Below are positions 32,404 to 41,831 of a DNA stretch of 64,000 nucleotides, piece by piece. The stretch is from Bordetella parapertussis (GTDB lineage Bacteria > Pseudomonadota > Gammaproteobacteria > Burkholderiales > Burkholderiaceae_D). Location of the stretch: NCBI GenBank assembly GCA_945866125.1, contig CAMBFZ010000006.1, forward strand, positions 1 through 64,000. Reading direction: 5' to 3'. Position numbers and translations under genes: made by a program. Below the pieces are notes generated by a model. It did not search any database, had not been told where the DNA came from, and saw nothing but the letters and a program-made list of their open reading frames with translations. Positions within the stretch are counted from its first letter, which is position 1. Every line of letters begins with the position of its first letter.

Positions 32404-33077
32404 GCGAGGACCAGGCCTTGCCCAACTGGCGGCACAAGCTGCGCGCTATCGTTGGTCAATTCAGGGAGCTGGAAGGAAAGCATCCGGGCTTGTGGCCCGT
32501 TGCACCTCGACTACTGTGTGGCGCGGCAATGAGCGTGGCCGTCATCGTGGCCAGCTGGTGGTTTATCTGGACGGCGCAGTGGGAGGCGCTCTCGTCCGGA
32601 CAGGCGGAGGTCGAACAACAAAAGCAGGCGTTTGAACTCAAGGTGCATCAGGCGCAAAGCCTGGACGTACTTCGTGAGCAAAAAATTCAAGTGCAGGCGC
32701 AGGTACAAAAACTGGAACAGCAATTACCCAGCCGTGCAGAAATGGACGCACTGCTATCCGATATAAACCGGGCTGGGGTGAGCCGTGGATTGCAATTTGA
32801 CTTGTTCAAGCCCGGTCAGGTTCGTTTACATGATTACTATGCCGAACTGCCTATCGATATCAAGCTCAATGGCGGCTATCACGCGCTGGCTGGCTTCACT
32901 AGTGACCTTGCCCATCTGCCGCGCATTGTCACTCTGGATAAACTCGTCATCACTAGCCAGCGCGAAGGCACGCAAAGTTTCGAGGCCGTTGCCCGCACCT
33001 TTCGTTATCTCGACAAAGACGAAGTCGCCTTGCGTAAAAAGCAGATCGCCGACAGCAAAAGCAAGGAGACTAAATAA
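32400..33077 (+). CDS. pilO: Type IV pilus assembly protein PilO
   Basis: A 225-residue inner-membrane protein structurally related to PilN. One transmembrane helix lies near residues 43-60 (MSVAVIVASWWFIWTAQW), followed by a coiled coil (EQQKQAFELKVHQAQSLDVL) and a periplasmic domain with SRGLQFDLFKPG and AGFTSDLAHLPRIVTLDKLVI. It pairs with PilN and binds PilP. Its first codon overlaps pilN and its stop overlaps pilP by one base. Confidence 0.94.
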   Translation: MSEDQALPNWRHKLRAIVGQFRELEGKHPGLWPVAPRLLCGAAMSVAVIVASWWFIWTAQWEALSSGQAEVEQQKQAFELKVHQAQSLDVLREQKIQVQAQVQKLEQQLPSRAEMDALLSDINRAGVSRGLQFDLFKPGQVRLHDYYAELPIDIKLNGGYHALAGFTSDLAHLPRIVTLDKLVITSQREGTQSFEAVARTFRYLDKDEVALRKKQIADSKSKETK

Positions 33078-33592
33078 TGCGCCGCGCGATGGTGATGTTG
33101 GGCGCGCTGGTGTTGTGTGGCTGTGACGAGCAAGGTCAGGCTGAACTCAGGCAATGGATGGAGCAGACTCGTCGGCAGCATCAGCCACCACCGCCGGCGT
33201 TGCCGTCAACGCAAATTTCCCATCCGTATGTCTACGATCCGGCAGGTCGTACCGACCCCTTTGATCCCCAAAAAATGGCAGCCGGCTTTGCGCTTGAGCA
33301 TCGCGGCGTCGGGCAGTTGCAACCAGATTTGACGCGACAGCGCGAAGCGCTGGAAGCGTATCGGCTCGATCAACTCAAAATGGTCGGCAGCCTGCGCCGT
33401 GCCGGTCTGGCGCTCGGTCTCATTGAGGTCGAAAAAATGATCCATCAAGTCAGAGTCGGCAGTTACCTTGGTCAGGATCTTGGGCGTGTTGTCGCCATTA
33501 GCGAGAGCGCCATTGAGCTTGATGAAATGGTGCAGGACTCCAGTGGTAACTGGGTCCGGCGACACGCACAACTGCATTTGCAGGAGAAATAG
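33077..33592 (+). CDS. pilP: Type IV pilus lipoprotein PilP
   Basis: A 171-residue inner-membrane lipoprotein; the lipobox is LCGC with Cys16. A proline-rich unstructured linker (QHQPPPPALPSTQ) precedes the beta-sandwich domain. The segments RTDPFDPQK and LDQLKMVGSLRRAGLALGLIE are characteristic of PilP. It connects PilN/PilO to the N0 domain of the PilQ secretin. It is translationally coupled to pilO and lies 2 nt before pilQ. Confidence 0.93.
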   Translation: MRRAMVMLGALVLCGCDEQGQAELRQWMEQTRRQHQPPPPALPSTQISHPYVYDPAGRTDPFDPQKMAAGFALEHRGVGQLQPDLTRQREALEAYRLDQLKMVGSLRRAGLALGLIEVEKMIHQVRVGSYLGQDLGRVVAISESAIELDEMVQDSSGNWVRRHAQLHLQEK

Positions 33593-33594
33593 CA

Positions 33595-35730
33595 ATGAAG
33601 ATATTCCACGTACTGCGCAGTTTTTTGCCGGCGTCGTCCGCCAAGCTATTTTGGCAAGTCAGCATGCTGGTATGGCTTACCCTGTCCAATCTGGACGCGT
33701 GTGCGCAAGGCTACGCGATTGAGTCGGTCGAGGCGGTACGCGAGGGCCAGCAATTCATGCTGAAAATTTCACTCAACAAAGCGATCCAAACTCCGCCTGT
33801 CAGTTTTGCGACCAGCACGCCGCCCCGTGTGGTTGTTGATCTTGCCGACACCACAAACGTGACGGGTCTGACCCGCAAACAACTCGATCTGGGAAGTATG
33901 CGTAGCGTCGATATCGTGCAGGCAGGCGGACGTACCCGGCTGGTATTGAACCTCAGTCGTGCGATGTCGTATAACACCCAGATCAAAGGCCGCCAGTTGC
34001 TTGTTCTACTGGCATCGGAAAGTAGTGACGCCAATAGCGCCGATAAAGCGGCGGCGATCGCAGCGGAAAAAAATGCCCTTGTCGATGTCGATTTTCGTGC
34101 GGGTGCCGAGGGCGCTGGCCGTATCATCATCGACCTCGCGCGTGCACCACTGACGGTTGATGTTCGCCAGCAGGGGCAGGCGATTGCCGTCGATTTTCTG
34201 AAGACCAGCTTGCCTGACGTATTGCGTCGCCGTCTTGACGTCAAAGATTTTAGTACGCCGGTGCAGACCATTACTACCAGTGCGCAAGGCGATATGGTGC
34301 GCATGCTCATCGAGCCGCGTGGGCAATGGGAGCATCTGGCCTGGCAGACTGAGCGTCGGTTGGTCATCGAGGTCAGGCCGGTCAAGCCTGAATCCGGCAA
34401 AAACGGCGCGGGGGGGCGCGGCTACCGAGGGGATAAACTCTCACTCAATTTTCAAAATATTGACGTACGCGCGCTGCTGCAAGTGATTGCCGACTTTACC
34501 GGTCTCAATGTTGTGGCTAGTGACAGCGTTAACGGCAATCTGACCTTGCGCCTGAAAGATGTGCCTTGGGATCAGGCGCTCGACATCATCATGCAAGCGC
34601 GCGGACTCGATATGCGAAAAAATGGCAATGTCCTGTGGATTGCGCCGAAAGACGAATTGCTCACCAAAGAACGACTCGAATTAGAGCAGCGTGCGCAGAT
34701 TGCCGAGCTTGAGCCGCTAGTCACGGAAACCTTTCAGCTTAATTATCAAAAGGCCGATGCGTTTCGGCAGGTTTTTGGGCTGGATGGACAGGCCGCGCGA
34801 GGCAGTATTTTGTCGCGTCGTGGTAGTGCGTCCGCCGAGCCGCGCACCAATAAATTGTTTGTCACTGATACGCCGACCCGGCTTGATGAGGTGCGCAAGC
34901 TTATTCAGCTGACTGACGTGGCAACGCGGCAAGTCATGATCGAAGCGCGCATCGTTGAAGCCGACGACAAGTTCAGTAAAAATTTAGGCGTCAAGCTTGG
35001 CTTTCTCGACAAATCGCCTAGCGGCATCGGTCTACCGTTTGGAGGCAATGTGGCCATTCGAGGGAATTATCTGGGCGCGGGCGAACAGACTTTGCAGACG
35101 GCGCTGTCGCCTCAGAATTTCATCCCCAATACCCAGTTCGTCAATCTACCTGCGGTAGGCATTAATGGCGCCAATCCCAGCAGCGTAGCGGTCAGTCTGT
35201 TTTCATCCAGCGCCAACCGCTTTCTCAATCTCGAGCTTTCTGCGCTTGAGGCCGATGGCAAGGGCAAGATCATCTCCAGTCCACGCGTAGTCACCGCCGA
35301 CCAGCAGCCGGCCATTATCGAGCAAGGCGAAGAGATTCCTTATCAGCAGTCCACCAGCAGCGGTGCGACATCGGTGCAATTCAAAAAGGCCAATCTGAAG
35401 CTTGAGGTCACACCGCAAATTACGCCGGACGGCAATATCATTCTGATGGTTGATGTTGCCAAGGACTCGCGCGGCGTGGCGGTGGGAACCAGTTTTGCAA
35501 TCAACACAAAGCACGTCAAGACCAATGTACAGGTCGAGAACGGTGGCACGGTCGTCCTCGGCGGTATTTTTACGCAGACTGAGCTCGACACCATCAACAA
35601 GGTGCCGTTTTTTGGCGATCTGCCTGTTGTTGGGTCCCTATTTCGCAACTCCAGTCGGACCCGCGACAAGACCGAATTACTAATTTTTATCACGCCACGT
35701 GTACTCGGCGATTCAACGGCTAGTCCTTGA
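33595..35730 (+). CDS. pilQ: Type IV pilus secretin PilQ
   Basis: A 711-residue outer-membrane secretin through which the pilus exits. A signal region ends near residue 40 (DACAQG). Two AMIN-type domains at about 40-260 should bind peptidoglycan. An N0/STN domain (LSLNFQNIDVRALLQVIADF) lies near 282-350, an N1 domain near 375-440, and the secretin core from about 460, with VEADDKFSKNLGV and the C-terminal TELLIFITPRVL. The order pilMNOPQ with mrcA divergent is the canonical assembly. Confidence 0.96.
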   Translation: MKIFHVLRSFLPASSAKLFWQVSMLVWLTLSNLDACAQGYAIESVEAVREGQQFMLKISLNKAIQTPPVSFATSTPPRVVVDLADTTNVTGLTRKQLDLGSMRSVDIVQAGGRTRLVLNLSRAMSYNTQIKGRQLLVLLASESSDANSADKAAAIAAEKNALVDVDFRAGAEGAGRIIIDLARAPLTVDVRQQGQAIAVDFLKTSLPDVLRRRLDVKDFSTPVQTITTSAQGDMVRMLIEPRGQWEHLAWQTERRLVIEVRPVKPESGKNGAGGRGYRGDKLSLNFQNIDVRALLQVIADFTGLNVVASDSVNGNLTLRLKDVPWDQALDIIMQARGLDMRKNGNVLWIAPKDELLTKERLELEQRAQIAELEPLVTETFQLNYQKADAFRQVFGLDGQAARGSILSRRGSASAEPRTNKLFVTDTPTRLDEVRKLIQLTDVATRQVMIEARIVEADDKFSKNLGVKLGFLDKSPSGIGLPFGGNVAIRGNYLGAGEQTLQTALSPQNFIPNTQFVNLPAVGINGANPSSVAVSLFSSSANRFLNLELSALEADGKGKIISSPRVVTADQQPAIIEQGEEIPYQQSTSSGATSVQFKKANLKLEVTPQITPDGNIILMVDVAKDSRGVAVGTSFAINTKHVKTNVQVENGGTVVLGGIFTQTELDTINKVPFFGDLPVVGSLFRNSSRTRDKTELLIFITPRVLGDSTASP

Positions 35731-35797
35731 TGGGCGGATTGGTCGCTCTATGACGTACGCTGCGTGGCAATAGGATGAGATAAACTCTCAGCTTTCC

Positions 35798-36421
35798 ATG
35801 GCAATAGCCTGCCGGCCGGACTGGCCGGTGGCGATAATCATCTTGAATTCGACACCCAATATTTTTCTGGTTGGCCTGATGGGGTCTGGCAAGACCACGA
35901 TAGGGCGTGCGCTGGCAAAAAAGCTCCAAAAGCGCTTCATCGATGCCGACCATGAAATTGAATCACGTACCGGCGCGTCGATCCCATTGATCTTCGAGAT
36001 CGAAGGCGAGGATAGCTTTCGTCAACGCGAGGCGGACGTGATCGCCGACCTCACGACGCAAGAGGGAATCGTGCTTGCCACCGGTGGCGGTGCCATCCTG
36101 AATGCCGAAAGCCGGGCATTTTTGCGTGAGCGGGGTGTCGTCGTCTATCTGCGCGCCTCGGTGTCCAGCATCATCCAGCGCACCAGTCACGACAAAAACC
36201 GGCCGCTGTTGCAGACCGCAGACCCCAAGGCCCGCATAGAAGAACTGGCGCGACAGCGTGGACCGTTTTATGAAGAGGTCGCCCATATCACCATAGAAAC
36301 CGGGCGGCCTAACGTACAATCCGTGGTGCAAAATATCCTGACCCAGCTCGCGCAGCGCGGCGATTTTCCCGCATCGGCTGTGGCGCCCGACTCCCATCCC
36401 GTCCCCCTTCATCCGACATGA
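35798..36421 (+). CDS. aroK: Shikimate kinase
   Basis: A 207-residue kinase that phosphorylates shikimate in chorismate synthesis. The P-loop GLMGSGKTTIGR lies at about residues 26-37, and the shikimate-site segments DADHEIE and GGGAIL follow. The start is uncertain: the ATG at 35798 gives a non-conserved 15-residue leader, and GTG 35828 or TTG 35843 (LNSTPNIFLVG) are in-frame alternatives, none with a clear binding site. The stop overlaps aroB (ATGA), the usual aroKB coupling downstream of pilQ. Confidence 0.93.
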   Translation: MAIACRPDWPVAIIILNSTPNIFLVGLMGSGKTTIGRALAKKLQKRFIDADHEIESRTGASIPLIFEIEGEDSFRQREADVIADLTTQEGIVLATGGGAILNAESRAFLRERGVVVYLRASVSSIIQRTSHDKNRPLLQTADPKARIEELARQRGPFYEEVAHITIETGRPNVQSVVQNILTQLAQRGDFPASAVAPDSHPVPLHPT

Positions 36422-37518
36422 CCCAGCCGCATTCTGTTTTTGCCAACCTGACTGTCTCGCTCGGTGAACGCAGCTACCCGATCGTAATCGGTCGCCATCT
36501 GCTCGACGACAGCGCGTTTGCCGTGCATGTGCCGGGCAAGCGGGTTGCCATCGTCACCAATACTGTCGTCGCACCGCTTTATCTCAAGCGCCTTGAGGCC
36601 ATGCTGACTGCGGCGGGTAAAAGCTGTATGGCGATTGTGCTGCCGGACGGTGAAGAAGAAAAAAACGTAAGCAACCTGATGCGTATTTTTGATGCGTTGC
36701 TTGAAAATAAATGCGATCGCAAGACCACGCTGCTAGCTTTGGGCGGTGGTGTGATCGGCGACATGACTGGATTTGCTGCGGCCACTTATATGCGTGGCGT
36801 GCCGTTCGTACAGATACCAACGACCCTACTGGCGCAAGTAGATTCCTCGGTTGGTGGCAAGACCGCGATCAATCATCCGCTAGGAAAAAACATGATCGGC
36901 GCGTTTTATCAGCCGCAAGCCGTGTTGGCCGATACGGCCACTCTGGCTACCCTGCCGGATCGCGAGCTGTCTGCCGGGATGGCGGAAGTCATCAAACACG
37001 GCGCAATCATTGACGCCGCATTTTTTGCCTGGCTCGAAACCAATATCAGCAAACTGATGGCACGCGACGATGCCGCACTAGCTTATGCGATACAGCGTTC
37101 CTGCGAAATCAAGGCGGAAGTCGTGCGTCAAGACGAACGCGAAGGTGGCTTGCGGGCCATTCTTAATTTTGGTCATACCTTCGCGCATGCGATTGAGGCG
37201 GGTATGGGGTATGGAACGTGGTTGCATGGCGAAGCAGTTGGCTGCGGCATGGTGATGGCGGCAGATTTATCCGAGCGGCTTGGTTACCTGAGTACGGTAG
37301 AAAAATCGCGTGTCGTCGCGTTGGTTCAGGCCGCAGGTTTGCCGACCGTGGCACCTGATCTTGGCGCCGAGCGTTGGCTCGATCTGATGGAAGTCGACAA
37401 AAAAAACGAAGACGGGAAAATCAAATTTATCTTACTCAAGCCGCTTGGCCATCCGCTGATTACCGAGGTGCCCGCTGCCGTTTTGCAGGCGACCTTGTTG
37501 GCGTCTGTGCAGGCATAA
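36418..37518 (+). CDS. aroB: 3-Dehydroquinate synthase
   Basis: A 366-residue NAD- and metal-dependent enzyme converting DAHP to 3-dehydroquinate. The NAD-site GGGVIGDMTGFAA and substrate-site QIPTTLLAQVDSSVGGKTAIN are clear. Metal ligands should include the glutamate in AEVIKHG and histidines in NFGHTFAHAIE and WLHGEAV. Length is normal. It overlaps aroK by 4 nt and is followed by dgt after 4 nt. Confidence 0.97.
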   Translation: MTQPHSVFANLTVSLGERSYPIVIGRHLLDDSAFAVHVPGKRVAIVTNTVVAPLYLKRLEAMLTAAGKSCMAIVLPDGEEEKNVSNLMRIFDALLENKCDRKTTLLALGGGVIGDMTGFAAATYMRGVPFVQIPTTLLAQVDSSVGGKTAINHPLGKNMIGAFYQPQAVLADTATLATLPDRELSAGMAEVIKHGAIIDAAFFAWLETNISKLMARDDAALAYAIQRSCEIKAEVVRQDEREGGLRAILNFGHTFAHAIEAGMGYGTWLHGEAVGCGMVMAADLSERLGYLSTVEKSRVVALVQAAGLPTVAPDLGAERWLDLMEVDKKNEDGKIKFILLKPLGHPLITEVPAAVLQATLLASVQA

Positions 37519-37522
37519 GCGC

Positions 37523-38665
37523 ATGACTATTAATCTGGAAGGGCATCTTGCTCCCTACGCAGCGCGCTCAACGCAATCGCGTGGCCGTTTATTTGCTGAA
37601 AGCCCGCCGGCGACCCGTAGCGAATTTCAGCGTGACCGAGACCGGATTATTCACTCGACGGCATTTCGCCGACTCGAATATAAAACGCAGGTCTTCGTCA
37701 ATCATGAGGGGGATCTGTTTCGGACACGTCTGACGCACAGCATCGAAGTAGCGCAGATTGCTCGTTCATTGGCGCGTAACTTACAGCTGAATGAAGACTT
37801 GGTCGAAGCGATTTCACTAGCGCACGATCTGGGCCACACGCCTTTTGGCCACGCGGGGCAGGATGCCTTAAACGCCTGCATGAAAGACTATGGCGGCTTC
37901 GAACATAATCTGCAAAGTCTGCGCGTGATCGATGCGCTTGAGCAGCGCTATGGGGCTTTCGATGGGTTGAATCTGATGTTCGAGACGCGCGAAGGCGTGC
38001 TTAAGCACTGCTCGCTACCCAATGCAGAAAAGCTTGGCGCCATCGGCCAGCGTTTCATCGAACGAAATCAGCCCAGTCTTGAAGCGCAGCTGACCAACCT
38101 CGCTGATGAGATCGCTTATAACAATCATGATATTGATGATGGCCTGCGTTCCGGTTTGCTTACAACCGAGCAGCTCAATCGCGTTGGTTTGTATGCGCGT
38201 CATCGCATCGAAGTCGAAAAGCTCTTTCCGGACATTGGCGGCCGGCGTGCCATCAATGAAATCGTAAGGCGCATGATCAATGCGCTGGCCGTCGATTTGA
38301 TTCAGACTTCGCAAGCCAATATTGCGTCAGCCCATCTCGACACCATTGAAGACGTACGTCATGCGGGGCCACTGATCGCTTTTTCGGCAGAGATGAAACA
38401 AGAGGCGCAAGAGTTAAAGCGTTTCCTGCGCGAGAACTTGTACCAACATTATCTGGTTAACCGAATGACCAGCAAAGCCAAACGCATCGTCACCGATTTG
38501 TTTGGGATATTTATGAACGGGCCGCAGCTGCTGCCACCTGATTATCAGATCGCCAGCGGTGAGGTCACGGAGCAGGCTCGTAAGGTCGCCGACTATATTG
38601 CTGGCATGACCGACCGTTACGCGATGCGCGAGTATCGTCGTTTATTTGCTGTTGACGAAATTTAG
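37523..38665 (+). CDS. dgt: Deoxyguanosinetriphosphate triphosphohydrolase-like protein
   Basis: A 380-residue HD-domain hydrolase that removes triphosphate from dNTPs. The metal ligands His72 (RLTHSIEV), His101-Asp102 and His105/His110 (AHDLGHTPFGHAG) are intact, and NIASAHLDTIEDVRH marks the C-terminal part. It is the shorter dGTPase-like class, whose substrate range may differ from E. coli Dgt (505 residues). It follows aroB by 4 nt as the last gene of the run. Confidence 0.92.
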   Translation: MTINLEGHLAPYAARSTQSRGRLFAESPPATRSEFQRDRDRIIHSTAFRRLEYKTQVFVNHEGDLFRTRLTHSIEVAQIARSLARNLQLNEDLVEAISLAHDLGHTPFGHAGQDALNACMKDYGGFEHNLQSLRVIDALEQRYGAFDGLNLMFETREGVLKHCSLPNAEKLGAIGQRFIERNQPSLEAQLTNLADEIAYNNHDIDDGLRSGLLTTEQLNRVGLYARHRIEVEKLFPDIGGRRAINEIVRRMINALAVDLIQTSQANIASAHLDTIEDVRHAGPLIAFSAEMKQEAQELKRFLRENLYQHYLVNRMTSKAKRIVTDLFGIFMNGPQLLPPDYQIASGEVTEQARKVADYIAGMTDRYAMREYRRLFAVDEI

Positions 38666-38668
38666 CCG

Positions 38669-39760
38669 CTATAACAAGTCGCGCAAAGGATGCGCGTAGT
38701 CCGGCCAGGCGCTCTCAAAAAAACGCGCGACCATCTCCGGTGTGACCATCTCCAGGGAGGCAGGATTCCATTGAGGGGCGTGATCTTTGTCGATCACCAA
38801 TGCACGCACGCCTTCGATCACTTCACCATGCTCAAAACAGCGACGCACCATCGTGCGTTCCATTCTCAGGCAATCCGCCACAGTCATCGCAGCGCCGCGC
38901 TCGATTTGTGACAGGCTCACACACATCATCAGCGGGGAGCGTTTTTCCATCGCAGCCAAGGTCTTGGCGGCAAATTCGCTGGTGTCGGTGGCGAGGGATG
39001 CCATGATCGCCGATACCGAGGGCAGATTAAAATGCTGCTCAATCGCAGCGCGCTGTCGTGCCAGCCGGCTGTGTGCCGGATCAGCCTGCGCGGCAAACGG
39101 AGCGGCAAATTGTGCGACGCTTGTGCGCAGTGTCTCCGCTGGCGTGGCAGTCAGCAAGGCGAGCAGGGCGGGCAATTCGGCCGCTGGTACAAACACATCA
39201 GCGAGGTCAGCGTAAATGGCATCGGCGGCGTGAATGGTTTCACCTGATACAGCTAGATAGGTACCCAGTTTCCCCGGCGCGCGCGATAAAAAGAAACTGC
39301 CACCGACGTCAGGAAACAGCCCAATGGCTACCTCTGGCATGGCCATCTTAGTGCGCTCGGTGACGATGCGCATACGTGCGCTGGGTCCTGCTTGTGCAAT
39401 CCCCATGCCGCCGCCCATCACGACACCATCAAGCAGGGCGACATAGGGTTTTGGATAATGGTGAATCAGATGATTCAAGGCATATTCTTCATTGAAAAAA
39501 TCTTCGATTAGCGCGGCACCGCCGGTGGAGGAGGCGATTCCCTTTTGATAAAAAAATCGGATATCACCGCCTGCACAAAATGCCTTTTCGCTGCTGCTCT
39601 TGATGACGACCACCGCAATCTGTGGGTCGTCGCGCCAGGCCAGCAGAATGCCGGCGATCGAGCGCACCATCTCCAACGATAATGAGTTGAGTGCCGCGGC
39701 ACGGTGTAAGGTAATCAGGCCGGTGTGGCCGACGCAGGTAGATTGGACAGTGTCACTCAT
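38669..39760 (-). CDS. 3-Hydroxyisobutyryl-CoA hydrolase-like enoyl-CoA hydratase family protein
   Basis: A 363-residue crotonase-fold protein. The oxyanion-hole segments AFCAGGDIRFFYQ and DGVVMGGGMGI, together with the longer C-terminal part ending WNPASLEMVTPEMVARFF, place it in the HIBYL-CoA hydrolase subgroup of valine breakdown and not among true hydratases. The catalytic glutamate likely lies in TKMAMPEVAIGLFPDVGGSFF. No other valine catabolic gene is adjacent. It is convergent with dgt and stands alone, with the hpf terminator upstream. Confidence 0.87.
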   Translation of the reverse strand: MSDTVQSTCVGHTGLITLHRAAALNSLSLEMVRSIAGILLAWRDDPQIAVVVIKSSSEKAFCAGGDIRFFYQKGIASSTGGAALIEDFFNEEYALNHLIHHYPKPYVALLDGVVMGGGMGIAQAGPSARMRIVTERTKMAMPEVAIGLFPDVGGSFFLSRAPGKLGTYLAVSGETIHAADAIYADLADVFVPAAELPALLALLTATPAETLRTSVAQFAAPFAAQADPAHSRLARQRAAIEQHFNLPSVSAIMASLATDTSEFAAKTLAAMEKRSPLMMCVSLSQIERGAAMTVADCLRMERTMVRRCFEHGEVIEGVRALVIDKDHAPQWNPASLEMVTPEMVARFFESAWPDYAHPLRDLL

Positions 39761-39845
39761 GACGAGGCCTTGATAAAAAGCATGAGTTTATAGGGAATCG
39801 TCGCACCGCTTCTTCACAAGCGGGGAAGCTGGTCTTTTGCACATT

Positions 39846-39875
39846 AAAAAAGGGCGCATATTGCGCCCTTTTTTT
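39846..39875 (-). terminator. Intrinsic terminator after hpf
   Basis: AGGGCGCA (39851-39858) pairs with TGCGCCCT (39862-39869), flanked by A5-6 on one side and T6 on the other, so the stem extends and works on both strands. On the minus strand it ends the kdsD-to-hpf transcript just after the hpf stop. Confidence 0.9.
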
Positions 39876-39892
39876 GCTCCATCAACAGACGT

Positions 39893-40243
39893 TCAGGCAG
39901 CTTCTATTTCGGAGCTGTCGTAGCGTTTGATGCCTTCGTGCTGATGATTTTGAATTTTGCTCTTGTGCTTGAGCACTTGGCGGTCGAGTTTGTCGATGAG
40001 CGTATCGATGGCCGCATACATATCCTGCGCCTCGCTTTCCACATGCAGGTCCTTGCCACGCAGGTGCAAATTAATTTCGGCACGCTGTCGTTTTTCTTTT
40101 TCAGTCAGGGTGTCGATCGAGAGAATGACGGCGACATCGATGACATGATCAAAATGTCGCTTGATACGTTCCAGTTTGCCTTGCACATACTCCCGAATTG
40201 CGGGGGTTAGTTCCAGATGATGTCCACTGATAGTGAGATTCAT
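39893..40243 (-). CDS. hpf: Ribosome hibernation promoting factor
   Basis: A 116-residue HPF/RaiA-fold protein that binds the decoding region of idle 30S subunits. It starts MNLTISGHHLELTPAIREYVQGKLERI, with AGGAG 8 nt upstream of this ATG; a GTG three codons earlier has no room for a binding site. It is slightly longer than E. coli HPF (95) but lacks the long C-terminal dimerisation domain of long-form HPF. The position directly after rpoN is widely conserved. Confidence 0.94.
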   Translation of the reverse strand: MNLTISGHHLELTPAIREYVQGKLERIKRHFDHVIDVAVILSIDTLTEKEKRQRAEINLHLRGKDLHVESEAQDMYAAIDTLIDKLDRQVLKHKSKIQNHQHEGIKRYDSSEIEAA

Positions 40244-40340
40244 ACACAGCACTCCTTAGTATGGCGTTGCTGGAGGATCCGGCATGCTCGCCGGCGGCCA
40301 GCCAGACGGAACACAGCAACGGGTAAAAAACTGGAAAAAG

Positions 40341-41819
40341 CTACAAGGACTTACGCAGGTTGACTGGTGGGATTTTCAAGGCCTCGCGATATTTTGCGAC
40401 GGTGCGGCGCGCCACGACCATCCCTTGTTCAGCCAACATGTCCGTAATTTTGCTATCGGAAAATGGGCTCTTGGTGTCTTCGGCTCCTATCAGTTGTTTG
40501 ATCAAAGCACGTATCGCGGTCGAGGATGCCTCCCCGCCTGCTTCTGTGGCAACGTGACTGCCAAAAAAGTATTTCAATTCAAACATGCCATGCGGGGTAA
40601 GCATGTATTTCTGCGTGGTCACACGGGATATGGTGCTCTCATGCAGCCCCAGTGTATCAGCTATTTCACGCAAGACAAGAGGCCGCATTGCCACTGCACC
40701 ATGCGAGAAAAAATTCCGTTGCCGCTCTACTATCGCCTGCGCCACCCGCAAAATCGTGTCGAAGCGCTGCCGCATATTTTTGATCAGCCACTTGGCCTCC
40801 TGCAGCTGCGAGGTGAGCGAGCCTTCTCCTTTGTTTTGCTTGAGGATATTAGCGTACATGGCGTTGACTCTAAGTTTAGGCATCACATCACGATTGAGCG
40901 TCACCTGCCATCCATTTTTTGCCCGTTTGACAATTACATCCGGCACCACATAATCGGAGGCATCGCTGGCAAAGGGCGCGCCAGGGTGCGGATTGCAACG
41001 CTTGATGATGACCTGCGCTTCACGCAAATCTTCATCGTCGCAATCGAGTGCCTTTTTCAATTTGTTGAACTCGCGCTGAGCGAATAGTTCCAGGTAATTT
41101 TCCACTAGTGTCAGTGCCATGCGCCGGGTCACCATTGGGACTTTTTCAAAGCGACGAATTTGCAAAGCCAGACATTCAGATGCATGACGCGCACCGACAC
41201 CGGCCGGATCGAAACTCTGTAGCAGCTTTAAGGCCACCATCATTTCATCGAGTTCAATTTCGAGTTCTTCGGGCAATCGCGCATGAATACTATCGAGTGA
41301 TTCTTCGAGATAACCGTTATCGTCGAGTGCATCGATTAATAATTCAACGAGCGCGCGATCGCGCCGATTGTCTACTGTGACAGCGAGTTGTTCGAGCAGA
41401 TGCTCGCGCAGTGTCGATTCATGTGCTTCGAGTTGAGGCCGTGCATCATCATCTTCGGGTGCTTTTGATGAGCGTGCGACATCATCGAAGCTCCATTCTG
41501 ATTCGCCGCCTCCACCTTCTTCGCTTGCCGTTGGCGCATCAAAATTGCCGTCGGCATCAGCTGCAGCATTGGCTTCGCTGCTTGCTGCCGTCTCGGCGGT
41601 AGCGGGCAAGGGAGTGGAGCTGATAGCGCCGTCGGCCAGCAGCCGTACCGAATTGTCGAGAGGGTCGTCAAGTCGCTCAAGCAGCGGATTATCCGTCAGC
41701 ATCTGCTCGAGTTCCTGATGCAGCTCCAGCGTCGAGAGTTGCAAGAGACGGATAGACTGCTGCAACTGCGGCGTCAACGCAAGATGCTGTGAAACGCGAA
41801 GCTGTAGGGACTGTTTCAT
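40341..41819 (-). CDS. rpoN: RNA polymerase sigma-54 factor
   Basis: A 492-residue sigma-54. Region I is glutamine/leucine-rich (SQHLALTPQLQQSIRLLQLS), which interacts with enhancer-binding proteins. An acidic region II follows (about 55-125). The core-binding and DNA-binding regions run to the C-terminus, where the RpoN box ARRTVAKYRE (about 470-479) reads the -24 element. It lies between lptB and hpf, the standard betaproteobacterial order. Confidence 0.97.
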   Translation of the reverse strand: MKQSLQLRVSQHLALTPQLQQSIRLLQLSTLELHQELEQMLTDNPLLERLDDPLDNSVRLLADGAISSTPLPATAETAASSEANAAADADGNFDAPTASEEGGGGESEWSFDDVARSSKAPEDDDARPQLEAHESTLREHLLEQLAVTVDNRRDRALVELLIDALDDNGYLEESLDSIHARLPEELEIELDEMMVALKLLQSFDPAGVGARHASECLALQIRRFEKVPMVTRRMALTLVENYLELFAQREFNKLKKALDCDDEDLREAQVIIKRCNPHPGAPFASDASDYVVPDVIVKRAKNGWQVTLNRDVMPKLRVNAMYANILKQNKGEGSLTSQLQEAKWLIKNMRQRFDTILRVAQAIVERQRNFFSHGAVAMRPLVLREIADTLGLHESTISRVTTQKYMLTPHGMFELKYFFGSHVATEAGGEASSTAIRALIKQLIGAEDTKSPFSDSKITDMLAEQGMVVARRTVAKYREALKIPPVNLRKSL

Positions 41820-41831
41820 TTGCGTGCGCCC

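Noticed and set aside
40284..41087. 267-codon plus-strand open frame opposite rpoN
   Set aside because: It mirrors the conserved sigma-54 coding sequence and shows no domain pattern; a codon-structure shadow.
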